Assembly: GCA_964503595.1 (NCBI GenBank)
Contig: CAZDAM010000021.1
Span: 1-36,663, forward strand
Reading direction: 5' to 3'
DNA: 36,663 nucleotides
DNA from: CAZDAM01 sp964503595
GTDB taxonomy: Bacteria > Muiribacteriota > UBA6191
Positions 26,260 through 33,646 of this stretch are shown piece after piece. Under the pieces are notes generated by a model. That model was not told where the DNA came from. It did no database searches and worked only from the letters and a program-made list of their open reading frames with translations. The translations under genes and the position numbers were made by a program. The first letter of the stretch is position 1. The number at the start of each line of letters is the position of its first letter.

Positions 26260-27495
26260 CTATCTCTTCTTTACAATCAGAAACTGGATGGTGCCATTCA
26301 GGGACTGGCTCAGTACCCCGGCAAGCCGAAAGTCCCCGGACTCCGTACCCTGGGAATAGAAACTTCCTCTTTCCTCAATCTGGCCATAAGAGTCAATCAG
26401 CTCACCCTTGTGAAGACTTTGCAGGGTCAGAACCAGATTCAGCCCGGTTGTCGCACACAACTCATAGCCGGTAAGTGAAGTCGGAGTAACCAGATGGACT
26501 TTGTCCCCCGAATTGAAGTCCTTCAATACCTGCTGATGAACCAGTTCCTGATCCAGACCATCCAGCATGACAAAATCCAGATCGGAAAACTCAAGACCTG
26601 CCATCTTAAGGCTTCTTTGAATCACCCGACGGATATGATCCGCACTGGTCTTGCGGGTATAGACATCACCGATATCACTTTGCTGTACCCAGGACAGAAG
26701 TTCAAATGCTCCCTGAACACCATAGCTTCCAAGACCTTCTTCACTTCCCATAAGAAGGGCCGAGGCTCCTTCCGTAGGAACCATCAGGGAATGCTTTTCC
26801 GGATTTCTCTGAGGATTCTTCTTGACCATGTCCTGAACCTCATCCAGAAGAAAATCCATATAATTCAGAAAAATATGGTTGGCACTGAAAACCAGACCGG
26901 TCTGAATCCGGCCCATCTGAATCTTTTCAGCACAGGCCTGAATGGCGACAGCGGAGGAATCCTCACCGAAATAATTGGCATTATTACCCCCCAGATTCAG
27001 ATCCAGGGCAATATTGGCAATGGCATTATTGGGAATCTTGTAGACCGGTACCATAGGATGGACATAACCAAATCCCTTGGCAATCATGGAATCAAAGGTC
27101 TTCTTATCGTAACGCAGATTGGCATCCGCACAGACCCGATAGCCGTTTCTAAGACCAACCATGCCATAGTTATTGTTCATGGTCCCGCAGTAAAGACCGG
27201 TTTCCGAGCCACTGATGGCATCAAAGAGCCCGGCCTGATTCAACATTTCATGTACAGCAAGCCAGGCCCAGCGGGCTTCAATCGGGCCGTTCTTCACCAC
27301 TTTATTGGTAAATTCGGCCTGCTCCAGCCATTCCCAGGGCATCCGCCCGCAGATATCATTTTTAAGGGCCCGCCCAATCACGCTTTCCGGGTGATCCATC
27401 ACGGACTTTCCCTGCCTTAAAGCCTGGTGCAGGGCATTGATGTCCCGACCCAAAGAGTGAAATCCATGCCAGAGTCCGATAAAAACAGAACTCAA
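26260..27495 (-). CDS. Catalytically inactive ketosynthase homologue (chain-length-factor-like, CLF1)
   Basis: A 411-residue thiolase-fold protein aligned with the KAS II family but with every catalytic residue replaced. The nucleophile position reads YFGEDSSAV, placing E178 where KS1 and KS2 have Cys; the first His motif (AHGTGT) is LDGLDQ, and the second (GHTLSAAG) is GYELCATTG. In type II polyketide systems the chain length factor similarly lacks Cys (usually Gln) and dimerises with the active KS to set chain length, so I infer that role here, probably with KS1. The TTG start overlaps the HypB copy 2 stop and has GGAGG seven bases upstream. It is long enough to be intact rather than decaying. 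Confidence 0.78.
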   Translation of the reverse strand: MSSVFIGLWHGFHSLGRDINALHQALRQGKSVMDHPESVIGRALKNDICGRMPWEWLEQAEFTNKVVKNGPIEARWAWLAVHEMLNQAGLFDAISGSETGLYCGTMNNNYGMVGLRNGYRVCADANLRYDKKTFDSMIAKGFGYVHPMVPVYKIPNNAIANIALDLNLGGNNANYFGEDSSAVAIQACAEKIQMGRIQTGLVFSANHIFLNYMDFLLDEVQDMVKKNPQRNPEKHSLMVPTEGASALLMGSEEGLGSYGVQGAFELLSWVQQSDIGDVYTRKTSADHIRRVIQRSLKMAGLEFSDLDFVMLDGLDQELVHQQVLKDFNSGDKVHLVTPTSLTGYELCATTGLNLVLTLQSLHKGELIDSYGQIEERGSFYSQGTESGDFRLAGVLSQSLNGTIQFLIVKKR

Positions 27496-28052
27496 GAGCC
27501 GCCTCCATCATCCTGGGTTTTCACGAGAAGACCCAGCACATTGTAGTAGAGGAAACGATAGACCCGGGAAGGCAGAAAAGAAATATAATAGGCGGCCAGC
27601 GTAAACAGAGGAAGTGACATCAGAAGACTCACCAGACCTCCAGTCATGACCCAGAACACCATGGCACCACCAAGACTGAAACCATAGCTTGGAGTACCCT
27701 CATGAGAGGAAAGGGACTGAAGAGTATTCAGGAAGAACTGCATGAAATCTTCTGCCCCAAAAAAGGCCGGAGGATGAGTCAGAGCCAGATAGATCAAAAG
27801 CAGGGTCACATAAAGACTTACCGGCAGAAACCCCAGAAGATCCACAATCCGAAGGCGCAGGCGATCTTCCATCACAAATACCGATACATCACCTTTGCCC
27901 ATACCATCTTTACGGGTCTGATAGGTGGCATAACAACCATCCGACAGCAGTATCAGGGCCCGATCCCGATGGACATTTTCAAAATCCAGAGTGGAAATAC
28001 CGGTATTCAGGCTCAGACGGCCATCCTGATCCCTTAAACAGTATTCAATCAT
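27492..28052 (-). CDS. HypB, copy 2: unnamed membrane protein of the synthase locus
   Basis: A 186-residue protein with a strand-rich N-terminal domain (about 75 residues) and then about three hydrophobic segments, ending LPSRVYRFLYYNVLGLLV plus a hydrophilic tail. It is a paralogue of the protein at 19356-19889 (same layout, same helix-start and C-terminal patterns) but clearly diverged. Its start overlaps the HypA copy 2 stop by 4 bases and its end overlaps the inactive KS partner by 4, so it is part of one translational chain. No known family or catalytic motif was recognised. Confidence 0.72.
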   Translation of the reverse strand: MIEYCLRDQDGRLSLNTGISTLDFENVHRDRALILLSDGCYATYQTRKDGMGKGDVSVFVMEDRLRLRIVDLLGFLPVSLYVTLLLIYLALTHPPAFFGAEDFMQFFLNTLQSLSSHEGTPSYGFSLGGAMVFWVMTGGLVSLLMSLPLFTLAAYYISFLPSRVYRFLYYNVLGLLVKTQDDGGGS

Positions 28053-28639
28053 GCCAGGCTCCCGCGGTATTCATAGGATTTGCTCTGAAAACAGTTTGCC
28101 CATCTGGCAAAAAGTCCGAGGTGGACCCGCCTTAAGCTATCCGAAGCCAGAAGGGCCAGCTCGTACTGGGAAAAAAACCATTCCAGAAAGGTCCGCCTTA
28201 AAATCAGCATCAGGGTCAGAAAAACACAGGCCATCAGATAGAGGGCCATCACTCCTCTTTTCAGAAACTCTCCGGCATTTGTCTGGGTCAACTCCATTCC
28301 GAAATTCTGCCCCTGGCTCAGCCAGGTCAAGAAAGCAGTCAGAAGAACCCCGATAAAAACCAGTTTGAAGCCGAAAAAGAGGAAAATCCAGGCTTTTTCT
28401 GCCTGGGAAAGAAGATCCACCCGAATCAGGGAGTTCTGAGACTGGGCTGCCTGATTCTGCAAGAACCTTACAAAAGCCGGATCCTTGGAATTCTGAAGAC
28501 AGCCGGCAATCGCCCGGTGCAGCTTGGTGGCGGCTTCAAGACGATTTCGACCCTGAACCTGATAGCCCGGATCAAAACTGAACCTGCCGACAATCTGACC
28601 CTCCTGTTCTTCCAGTTGAATGGGTACAAATACCGCCAT
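28049..28639 (-). CDS. HypA, copy 2: unnamed membrane protein of the synthase locus
   Basis: A 196-residue paralogue of the protein at 19870-20472: soluble N-terminal domain (MAVFVPIQLEE...), then LLSQAEKAWIF leading into two or three membrane segments with the shared FLEWF motif, then an amphipathic C-terminus. The ATG at 28639 is chosen because AAGGAAGG lies five bases upstream and because it matches the start of the paralogue; a TTG at 28654 is also in frame. Directly upstream is the only gap of note in this part of the run (28640-28710), AT-rich, so an internal promoter could lie here, although none is clear. Confidence 0.72.
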   Translation of the reverse strand: MAVFVPIQLEEQEGQIVGRFSFDPGYQVQGRNRLEAATKLHRAIAGCLQNSKDPAFVRFLQNQAAQSQNSLIRVDLLSQAEKAWIFLFFGFKLVFIGVLLTAFLTWLSQGQNFGMELTQTNAGEFLKRGVMALYLMACVFLTLMLILRRTFLEWFFSQYELALLASDSLRRVHLGLFARWANCFQSKSYEYRGSLA

Positions 28640-28710
28640 GACACCTTCCTTCAAGAATTCAGACTTTCATGCTCAATAAGCTTACCCTAATTCAAAATAA
28701 TTCGCGAATT

Positions 28711-29091
28711 TCAGGATCGAAACGACGCTACAAAAGCGTGTCCAATCATTACGAACAGCAGACTCCCCCCCACATGGGCCAGACATGCCAGGGAAAACCA
28801 TCCGTACTGTTCTTCCTGCAAAAGAGCCATCAGCTCGGCAGAAAAAGTGGAAAAGGTGGTCAGTCCCCCCAAAAATCCCGTCCCGATCAGAAGCCTCTGG
28901 GCCTGGCTCAGGGAGACCTGAGGTACAAGGGCCAGAAAAAGCCCCATCAGAAAAGCCCCCAGGCAGTTTGCCAGAAGGGTCCCAAAAGGGAGATGGGGCC
29001 AGAAGAGGTTGAATTTCTCTCCCAGAAACCAGCGCAGAATGGCCCCGAAGAAGGCTCCAATCCCAACGTGAAGAGCAAGATGGAAATTCAA
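28711..29091 (-). CDS. crcB: CrcB/Fluc fluoride channel
   Basis: A 126-residue four-helix membrane protein that exports fluoride as a dual-topology dimer. Family motifs are all present: GAFFGAILRW, PFGTLLANCLGAFLMG with the conserved Asn, and GFLGGLTTFSTFS with the Phe-box and Na-site TTFS segment. The start is probably the TTG at 29091, which overlaps the stop of the frameshifted tail frame. Its place within a lipid-synthase operon is unexpected; no fluoride riboswitch can be seen, because the upstream sequence is coding-like and tightly packed. Confidence 0.9.
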   Translation of the reverse strand: MNFHLALHVGIGAFFGAILRWFLGEKFNLFWPHLPFGTLLANCLGAFLMGLFLALVPQVSLSQAQRLLIGTGFLGGLTTFSTFSAELMALLQEEQYGWFSLACLAHVGGSLLFVMIGHAFVASFRS

Positions 29092-29277
29092 AACGCGTAG
29101 GCCTTTAAGTGGTGAAGCCGAAAATCATATTCCGAAAACTGCCATTTTTTCGCCATCCTCAGAGGTGTGGTGTCGTCTTTCCGAAGAAAAGGGATGCTGA
29201 AAGAAAATCTGATGATAGCGGATCTGAAGCTGGGAGCGGGCTTTTCGGGAAAGATACTCAAAACGTGGGGCACCCAT
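29088..29277 (-). pseudogene. Frameshifted short frame carrying the desaturase-like C-terminal tail
   Basis: An ATG at 29277 overlaps the ketoreductase stop (TGATG) and opens a 50-residue frame ending at 29125. Shifting frame at a run of six A (29145-29150 on the + strand as T) joins it to a frame that ends SEYDFRLHHLKAYAF at 29088, almost the same as SEYDFRKKHLKAYAF at the end of the diiron protein (20476-22320). The upstream part (EYLSRKARSQLQ) also loosely resembles the residues before that tail (FLNSSMRAQYLE). With five A instead of six it would be one 62-residue protein. It is therefore a remnant of a second diiron gene, a real small tail protein hit by a homopolymer error, or a frameshift product. 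Confidence 0.55.
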
Positions 29278-30017
29278 CAGAGCATGTACCCGCCATCCAC
29301 CCTGAGAACCTGCCCGGTCAGGTAGGTGACTTCATCCGCACTCAGGGCACTGATGACACTGGCGATTTCCTGAGGCTGGCCCACCCGACGCATGGCAATC
29401 CGATCAAAAAGCATATTTTCCTTCTGATTGGATTTCACGTACTCCATGACCGAAGCACTCATATCGGTTTCAATCACACCCGGAGCAATTCCGTTGACCA
29501 GAACTCCAACACGGGAGAATTCCTGGGCTCCTACTCTTACCAGAGCCTCAAGACCAGCCTTGGAAGCGGCATAGGAAAGCTGCCCCCGCCCACCTCTGGT
29601 TGCCGAAACCGAAGAAATGAAGAACATTCTTCCTTTGCGGCGATAAAACATCAGGTGTCCCACTTCCCTTAAGAAGATCCAGGCTCCCCGAAGATTGGTG
29701 TCCATGACCTGATCGAATTCTTCCGTCTTGCTGGAAATGGTCAGATTATCAATCGTAATCCCGGCGTTATAGACCAGAATCCCGCACTGCTTGCCGGACC
29801 ATTCCTTATACGCGGCCCAGAACTCCTTGATCGATTCTTCAGACTGAACATCACAGGAGTGAGCAAAGGTCTGTTCCTGAGGCCATTCCTGAAGCCAGTC
29901 GGGCTGAGTACGGTTAAAACTGATGCCAACTTTCTTCCCCTGACTCAAAAACTTCTCGGCTATGGCACGACCGATTCCCTTGGAACCCCCGACAACCAGG
30001 ACTGGTAAATCACTCAT
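29277..30017 (-). CDS. FabG-like 3-oxoacyl-ACP reductase (SDR)
   Basis: An NADPH-dependent short-chain dehydrogenase that reduces the 3-keto group made by the ketosynthases. The cofactor motif is GGSKGIG (10-16), NAG is at 84-86, and the catalytic residues N108, S136, Y149 and K153 are in place. The C-terminus LTGQVLRVDGGYM is typical of FabG. Length 246 is standard. The ATG overlaps the KS2 stop by 8 bases. It is the only ketoreductase in the locus. Confidence 0.9.
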   Translation of the reverse strand: MSDLPVLVVGGSKGIGRAIAEKFLSQGKKVGISFNRTQPDWLQEWPQEQTFAHSCDVQSEESIKEFWAAYKEWSGKQCGILVYNAGITIDNLTISSKTEEFDQVMDTNLRGAWIFLREVGHLMFYRRKGRMFFISSVSATRGGRGQLSYAASKAGLEALVRVGAQEFSRVGVLVNGIAPGVIETDMSASVMEYVKSNQKENMLFDRIAMRRVGQPQEIASVISALSADEVTYLTGQVLRVDGGYML

Positions 30018-31272
30018 ATTCTCCCGCCTTCAGAACCAGACTCGCGTTAAAACCACCAAAGCCCGCTGCATTGATCAGGCCCCTGGAACCCGAAAGCTCA
30101 CGAGCAGGTTCGCGGATCAGATCCACTTCCGATCCTTCAGGAAGCGGCTCTTTCAGTCCACGGGTTGCAACCGCCTGACCACGCCTGAGCTGATCCTCGC
30201 AAAGTAAAAAATTTACCATACCCGCAGCGGCCAGAGTATGCCCCAGATGCCCTTTCAGGGATTGGACCGGAGCATTTTTTCCAAGAACTTCGGCAATCGC
30301 TCTGAGTTCGGAAGGATCATTGGAACGGGTACCCGTACCGTGAGCCGTCAGAAGATCCACGCTTTCAAACCCGGCCTCCCCCAGGGCTTCTTTCATCGTA
30401 GCCGTCAGTCCCCGCCCATCCTGGGGAGAATCTGTCAGATGATGGAGATTGTTGGAAGTCGCATACCCCTGAAGTACGGTATCCGATGGCTCAGGGGTTT
30501 CCAACCCTTCAAGAACCACCATGCCCAGAGCGTCCCCAAGGACAATCCCGTTGTGCCCCAGATCGAAGGGCAGGCAGGCTGTCGCCGGATCTTCGCTTCT
30601 GGAGTGAGCTCCCAGCCTGGCAAAGGTCAGAACGGAAAGAACGGAAATCTCTTCAACCCCAACCACCAGAGCCCGGCACACCCGGCCGGATCGGACAGCC
30701 CGGTAGGCCTCTCCAAGAGCCTGGAGGCTTGAGACACAAAGATTGTTGATCGCAACGGCCGGACCACGCCCCCCAAAGGCATTGCGTAGCCGGTTGAGAA
30801 AGAGGGAGGGGTGAGAGAAGAACATCTCGCGCTTCAGAATTTCCTCAAAAGGACCGGTAGCAACTCCAAGAGCCAGAAAATAATCCTGCAATCTTTGGGC
30901 ATAATCAAACTCAAGTCCGTCTTCCCCACGCCCCTGCCCCATCAGAAGGGAAGCCTGAAGAAACAGCGTCCTTACCGAAGGATAGAACCCGAACCCCAGA
31001 TAAATGCCTAAAGATTCCGTCTGATCCAGGGAAGCAAAATTCAGCTCAGATTTAGCATTTTCGAGCCATTGATGACGGGGAGGAGGAGCTTTCTGATCCG
31101 GATCTACCAGAAAACGCCCTCCCATCAGCCCGCAGATTTGAGCCTGACTCATGGCCTGAAGCTCCGGGCTGATACAAAAGCCCGTACCTCCCCTGTGAAG
31201 AAGTTCAAAATGCCTTTCAAGACAGGGGGCAAGTGATGTCATCAAAGCCCGGTTGCGAACCACTACCTGCAT
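30010..31272 (-). CDS. Beta-ketoacyl-ACP synthase, KAS II-like, active (KS2)
   Basis: A 420-residue condensing enzyme with C179 in NNLCVSSLQ, H311 in TAHGTGT and H345 in LGHTLAAAG, so the triad is intact. It is the closest relative of KS1 in the window: both use LCVSS at the nucleophile, share the TSNNL.H.T(N/D)SP.DGRGL segment and end with NAAGFGGFN. The N-terminal 60 residues are more divergent than in KS1 and lack the usual VTG.G opening. It overlaps ACP2 by one base (TGATG) and FabG by eight, and probably pairs with the inactive homologue at 31859-32875. Confidence 0.88.
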   Translation of the reverse strand: MQVVVRNRALMTSLAPCLERHFELLHRGGTGFCISPELQAMSQAQICGLMGGRFLVDPDQKAPPPRHQWLENAKSELNFASLDQTESLGIYLGFGFYPSVRTLFLQASLLMGQGRGEDGLEFDYAQRLQDYFLALGVATGPFEEILKREMFFSHPSLFLNRLRNAFGGRGPAVAINNLCVSSLQALGEAYRAVRSGRVCRALVVGVEEISVLSVLTFARLGAHSRSEDPATACLPFDLGHNGIVLGDALGMVVLEGLETPEPSDTVLQGYATSNNLHHLTDSPQDGRGLTATMKEALGEAGFESVDLLTAHGTGTRSNDPSELRAIAEVLGKNAPVQSLKGHLGHTLAAAGMVNFLLCEDQLRRGQAVATRGLKEPLPEGSEVDLIREPARELSGSRGLINAAGFGGFNASLVLKAGEYE

Positions 31273-31874
31273 CAGAAGCCACCTGCTTGAGCCAGCTTCA
31301 GCAATTCATTGCCAAAGCGCCTTCTGACCAGATGCCAGGATTTTTTAGAGCCTTTCTGACGCATCAGGGCCAGAAGTTCCTGCTCCCGTTCCGCTCCGGT
31401 CTCGGCAAAGAATGCCCGGCTTCTGGGCAAGTGCCTGATTTTCAGAAGCCGGGTTTTGTGGCGCTCTTTTTTCCAGCTCAAAATTCCATCTGCTTTTTGA
31501 GACTGGTACTCATCCCAAAGCTCAAGACCATTTTCCAAAGATTCAAGCTTCCCTTCCAAAGCCTCTCTACCCTCAAAACCCGCTTGCAGAATCACCGCCA
31601 GCTCAGAAATGGTCCGCTCCGAAAACTTCTGCATGGCAATCTGCATGTTTTCTTCCTCACCCAACAGGAATTTCTGCATATCCTCCTGCGTGATTTCCGT
31701 TCCCAGAAAAGCCTGCAACCGGAAAAACAGCTCCAGTACATCCAGGGAATCAAGGGACAGCTCCCCAAGCCTGGTGCCGGAATCCAGTTCTTCCCTCATG
31801 GTGATGTCCTTAAGACTCTCGGTGAGGCAGGTCTGAATCTCTTCTGTAGTAAAGCTTCTCAAGGCATTCTCCAC
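31272..31874 (-). CDS. Acyl carrier protein with ~115-residue helical extension (ACP2)
   Basis: A 200-residue protein whose first 85 residues form an acyl carrier domain with attachment serine S43 in LSLDSLDVLELFF. The extension (about 86-200) is charged and helical, basic towards the end (KKERHKTRLLKIRHLPRSR and WHLVRRRFGNELLKL in short pieces), and unlike ordinary 80-residue ACPs. The carrier domain resembles ACP1 (DSL followed by LFF...), supporting duplication of the whole module. GTG start inside the end of the upstream gene (16-base overlap); one-base overlap with KS2. Confidence 0.82.
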   Translation of the reverse strand: MENALRSFTTEEIQTCLTESLKDITMREELDSGTRLGELSLDSLDVLELFFRLQAFLGTEITQEDMQKFLLGEEENMQIAMQKFSERTISELAVILQAGFEGREALEGKLESLENGLELWDEYQSQKADGILSWKKERHKTRLLKIRHLPRSRAFFAETGAEREQELLALMRQKGSKKSWHLVRRRFGNELLKLAQAGGF

Positions 31875-32875
31875 TGCCAGACAGCACGGGCTGCACTTCC
31901 ATCCCGATAGCCCATCAAAACCGCAATTTCCGGTCGGCTCTCACTCAGAAAGCTTCGGGCAAAAAGCATATCTTCCAGAATCGAAGCCACTCCTCCATCC
32001 CCCAGATAGCGGGTACTGAAAACTTCTTTTCTGCCCCGTTTCCGAAAGTTTCCGCAAAGCTTTGGGGAAGCATTCGTCAAAAGAGGAAGACCCTTGGGAA
32101 TTTCCTTCTCATGAAATTTCAGAACTTCTCTGGGCTCAGCACCAAAATCATGGGCCGTCTGCCAGAATTCCCATTCCGAAATCGCCGCCTCATCCTTGTC
32201 GGCCTCTTCGATCAGAAGTCCGATTCCAAGCTCAACCGGATGCCAGAGCCCCTCCAGATCAGCAATTTCCTCCCAGTGAATCAGGCTCCATTGAACCGAC
32301 TGAAGATTCAGGGTCTGAACCCCCAGAACCAGAGCCTGATCAACGCGCTCTTCCTGAAGATCCCAGATGCCTTTATCCAAAGCGGCACAACCTCCGGAAA
32401 TTCCCTGATACAGGCCGTTTTCACCACTTAAGCCCTGATTCATGACCGGATTGCTACCACTCAGATTGGGAAGGTTCACCAAAGGAACCGATGGAGGCAG
32501 ATAGCGAAAAACCTTCCCCCCTTGCGTTTCCAGGTTGAAATCCATGCATTCCGGATCAAAAGCCACCCTGAAGGCATTACGGGTTCCCGGAAAGTTCTGG
32601 GGCGAGGACACGGCCAGAGAAAATCCACAGGAAGACGGTTTCAGGCTCTCGGTGAATCGGTTCACCAGAGCCTCTGACAGAGCTGTTTCCCGTGGGTTCT
32701 TACCCTCAAAGGGAAAGGCAGTCTGAAGCGAAGATGCCCCGTTTAAGGAAAGCCAGCTCAAAAAATCCTGCCAGAGCCAACGCTTCTGATCGTTTAAATC
32801 CTGGATTCTTTGTTCAAAGTCACGCACTTGAGGCCAGAAACCACAGGAATGAGAAATCTTTAAGCGTTTTTGCAC
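31859..32875 (-). CDS. Degenerate ketosynthase homologue (second chain-length-factor-like, CLF2)
   Basis: A 338-residue protein that I read as a strongly diverged ketosynthase. The segment LYQGISGGCAALDKGIWDL, then ERVDQALVLGV, lines up with the nucleophile helix of KS2 (LCVSSLQALGEAY, then RALVVGV); the nucleophile position carries Ile or Ser instead of Cys. Later, RYLGDGGVASIL corresponds to the GHTLAAAG region with His replaced by Asp, and LLTNAS replaces the AHGTGT His. About 80 residues are missing compared with a full KS. Gene position (beside ACP2 and KS2) matches that of CLF1 beside ACP1, which supports a partner role. GTG start; identity as a KS relative is less certain than for CLF1. 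Confidence 0.6.
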   Translation of the reverse strand: MQKRLKISHSCGFWPQVRDFEQRIQDLNDQKRWLWQDFLSWLSLNGASSLQTAFPFEGKNPRETALSEALVNRFTESLKPSSCGFSLAVSSPQNFPGTRNAFRVAFDPECMDFNLETQGGKVFRYLPPSVPLVNLPNLSGSNPVMNQGLSGENGLYQGISGGCAALDKGIWDLQEERVDQALVLGVQTLNLQSVQWSLIHWEEIADLEGLWHPVELGIGLLIEEADKDEAAISEWEFWQTAHDFGAEPREVLKFHEKEIPKGLPLLTNASPKLCGNFRKRGRKEVFSTRYLGDGGVASILEDMLFARSFLSESRPEIAVLMGYRDGSAARAVWQWRMP

Positions 32876-32884
32876 ATCTGAATT

Positions 32885-33646
32885 CTAACACCCTGGCCAG
32901 AAGAATTGCTCCGCCAGAGAAGGATTTTTTCCATCATCCAGCCCATGAACAATCAGAAAGCCCTTTTCTTTACCGGATTTTATCTGAGTCCCGAAAAAGC
33001 GGTCCCAAAAGGAGAACTGCAGGGCATAATGTCCTCTTGCTCCCACTTCATGATGCTTACGGTGAAAGCCGGGCGTCACAAACAGGGTATCGAGAAATTT
33101 CGGCCAGTGCCCAAAACTCCCGTGAGTCAGAACATTCCAGGCGATCAGAATACCTGCCGCCAGCAGAATGCATTCCCCTTCAGAACGCGAAAAATGTCCA
33201 TCCGCAAAGGCCAGAAGGTACAGGGGCAATCCAAATGCCGCCTGCTGCAATGCTGCGTCCAGAGAATGAAAGCGTACCGAGGACAGGACATCAAGCTCTT
33301 GTGAACTATGATGAATCTGATGAAAGCGCCACAGGAAGGGAACCCGATGCTGAAGCCGGTGCATGAGATAGCTTCCCAGATCGCAGATGGGCAGACAAAA
33401 AAGAGTCAGAGGCACCGTCAGGGAAATCTCCCCCAGTGGAAAGAAGCGGATTCCTTCCAGCCCCAGAATCAGGACAGCCCCCAGAGGAATCAGAAAATAA
33501 CCCAGCCAGATCTGAACCAGGTACGGCGTCAGGAAAAAGTGCAGTCCATCCAGAAAGACACCGTCTCTACGCGGCTTCCTTCGGTGAAGCAGAGCTTCAA
33601 GGAGCCAGAGAACCAGGACAATCAGAAGACTTGCCAGCCTGCTCAT
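32885..33646 (-). CDS. Fatty acid hydroxylase / sterol desaturase family membrane protein
   Basis: A 253-residue integral membrane diiron enzyme that would hydroxylate or desaturate a lipid chain. The three histidine clusters of the family are present: HRLQH (H96, H100), HQIHH (H109, H112, H113) and HRKHH near residue 195, plus an extra His at LTHGSFGH. Four or so hydrophobic helices surround them. Its ATG overlaps the MBOAT copy 2 stop (ATGA) and its end is 9 bases from CLF2. It adds an oxygen-dependent modification step to the pathway, in the membrane rather than on ACP. Confidence 0.87.
   Translation of the reverse strand: MSRLASLLIVLVLWLLEALLHRRKPRRDGVFLDGLHFFLTPYLVQIWLGYFLIPLGAVLILGLEGIRFFPLGEISLTVPLTLFCLPICDLGSYLMHRLQHRVPFLWRFHQIHHSSQELDVLSSVRFHSLDAALQQAAFGLPLYLLAFADGHFSRSEGECILLAAGILIAWNVLTHGSFGHWPKFLDTLFVTPGFHRKHHEVGARGHYALQFSFWDRFFGTQIKSGKEKGFLIVHGLDDGKNPSLAEQFFWPGC

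Noticed and set aside
24711..26474. Long open frame (about 587 codons) on the + strand opposite the ACP1 gene
   Set aside because: It mirrors the long ACP1 helical region; its protein lacks any family motif, and the minus strand carries ribosome sites and coupled starts. It reflects codon bias.
26494..27420. 308-codon open frame on the + strand opposite CLF1
   Set aside because: Antisense shadow of a full-length KS homologue.
26260..27495. Calling CLF1 a normal FabF
   Set aside because: All three catalytic positions are substituted, so it cannot condense by the usual mechanism.
28699..28710. Perfect 12-base palindrome AATTCGCGAATT just after the crcB stop
   Set aside because: Too short, with no T-run, to be a terminator, and no operator family was recognised; could be chance or a weak binding site.
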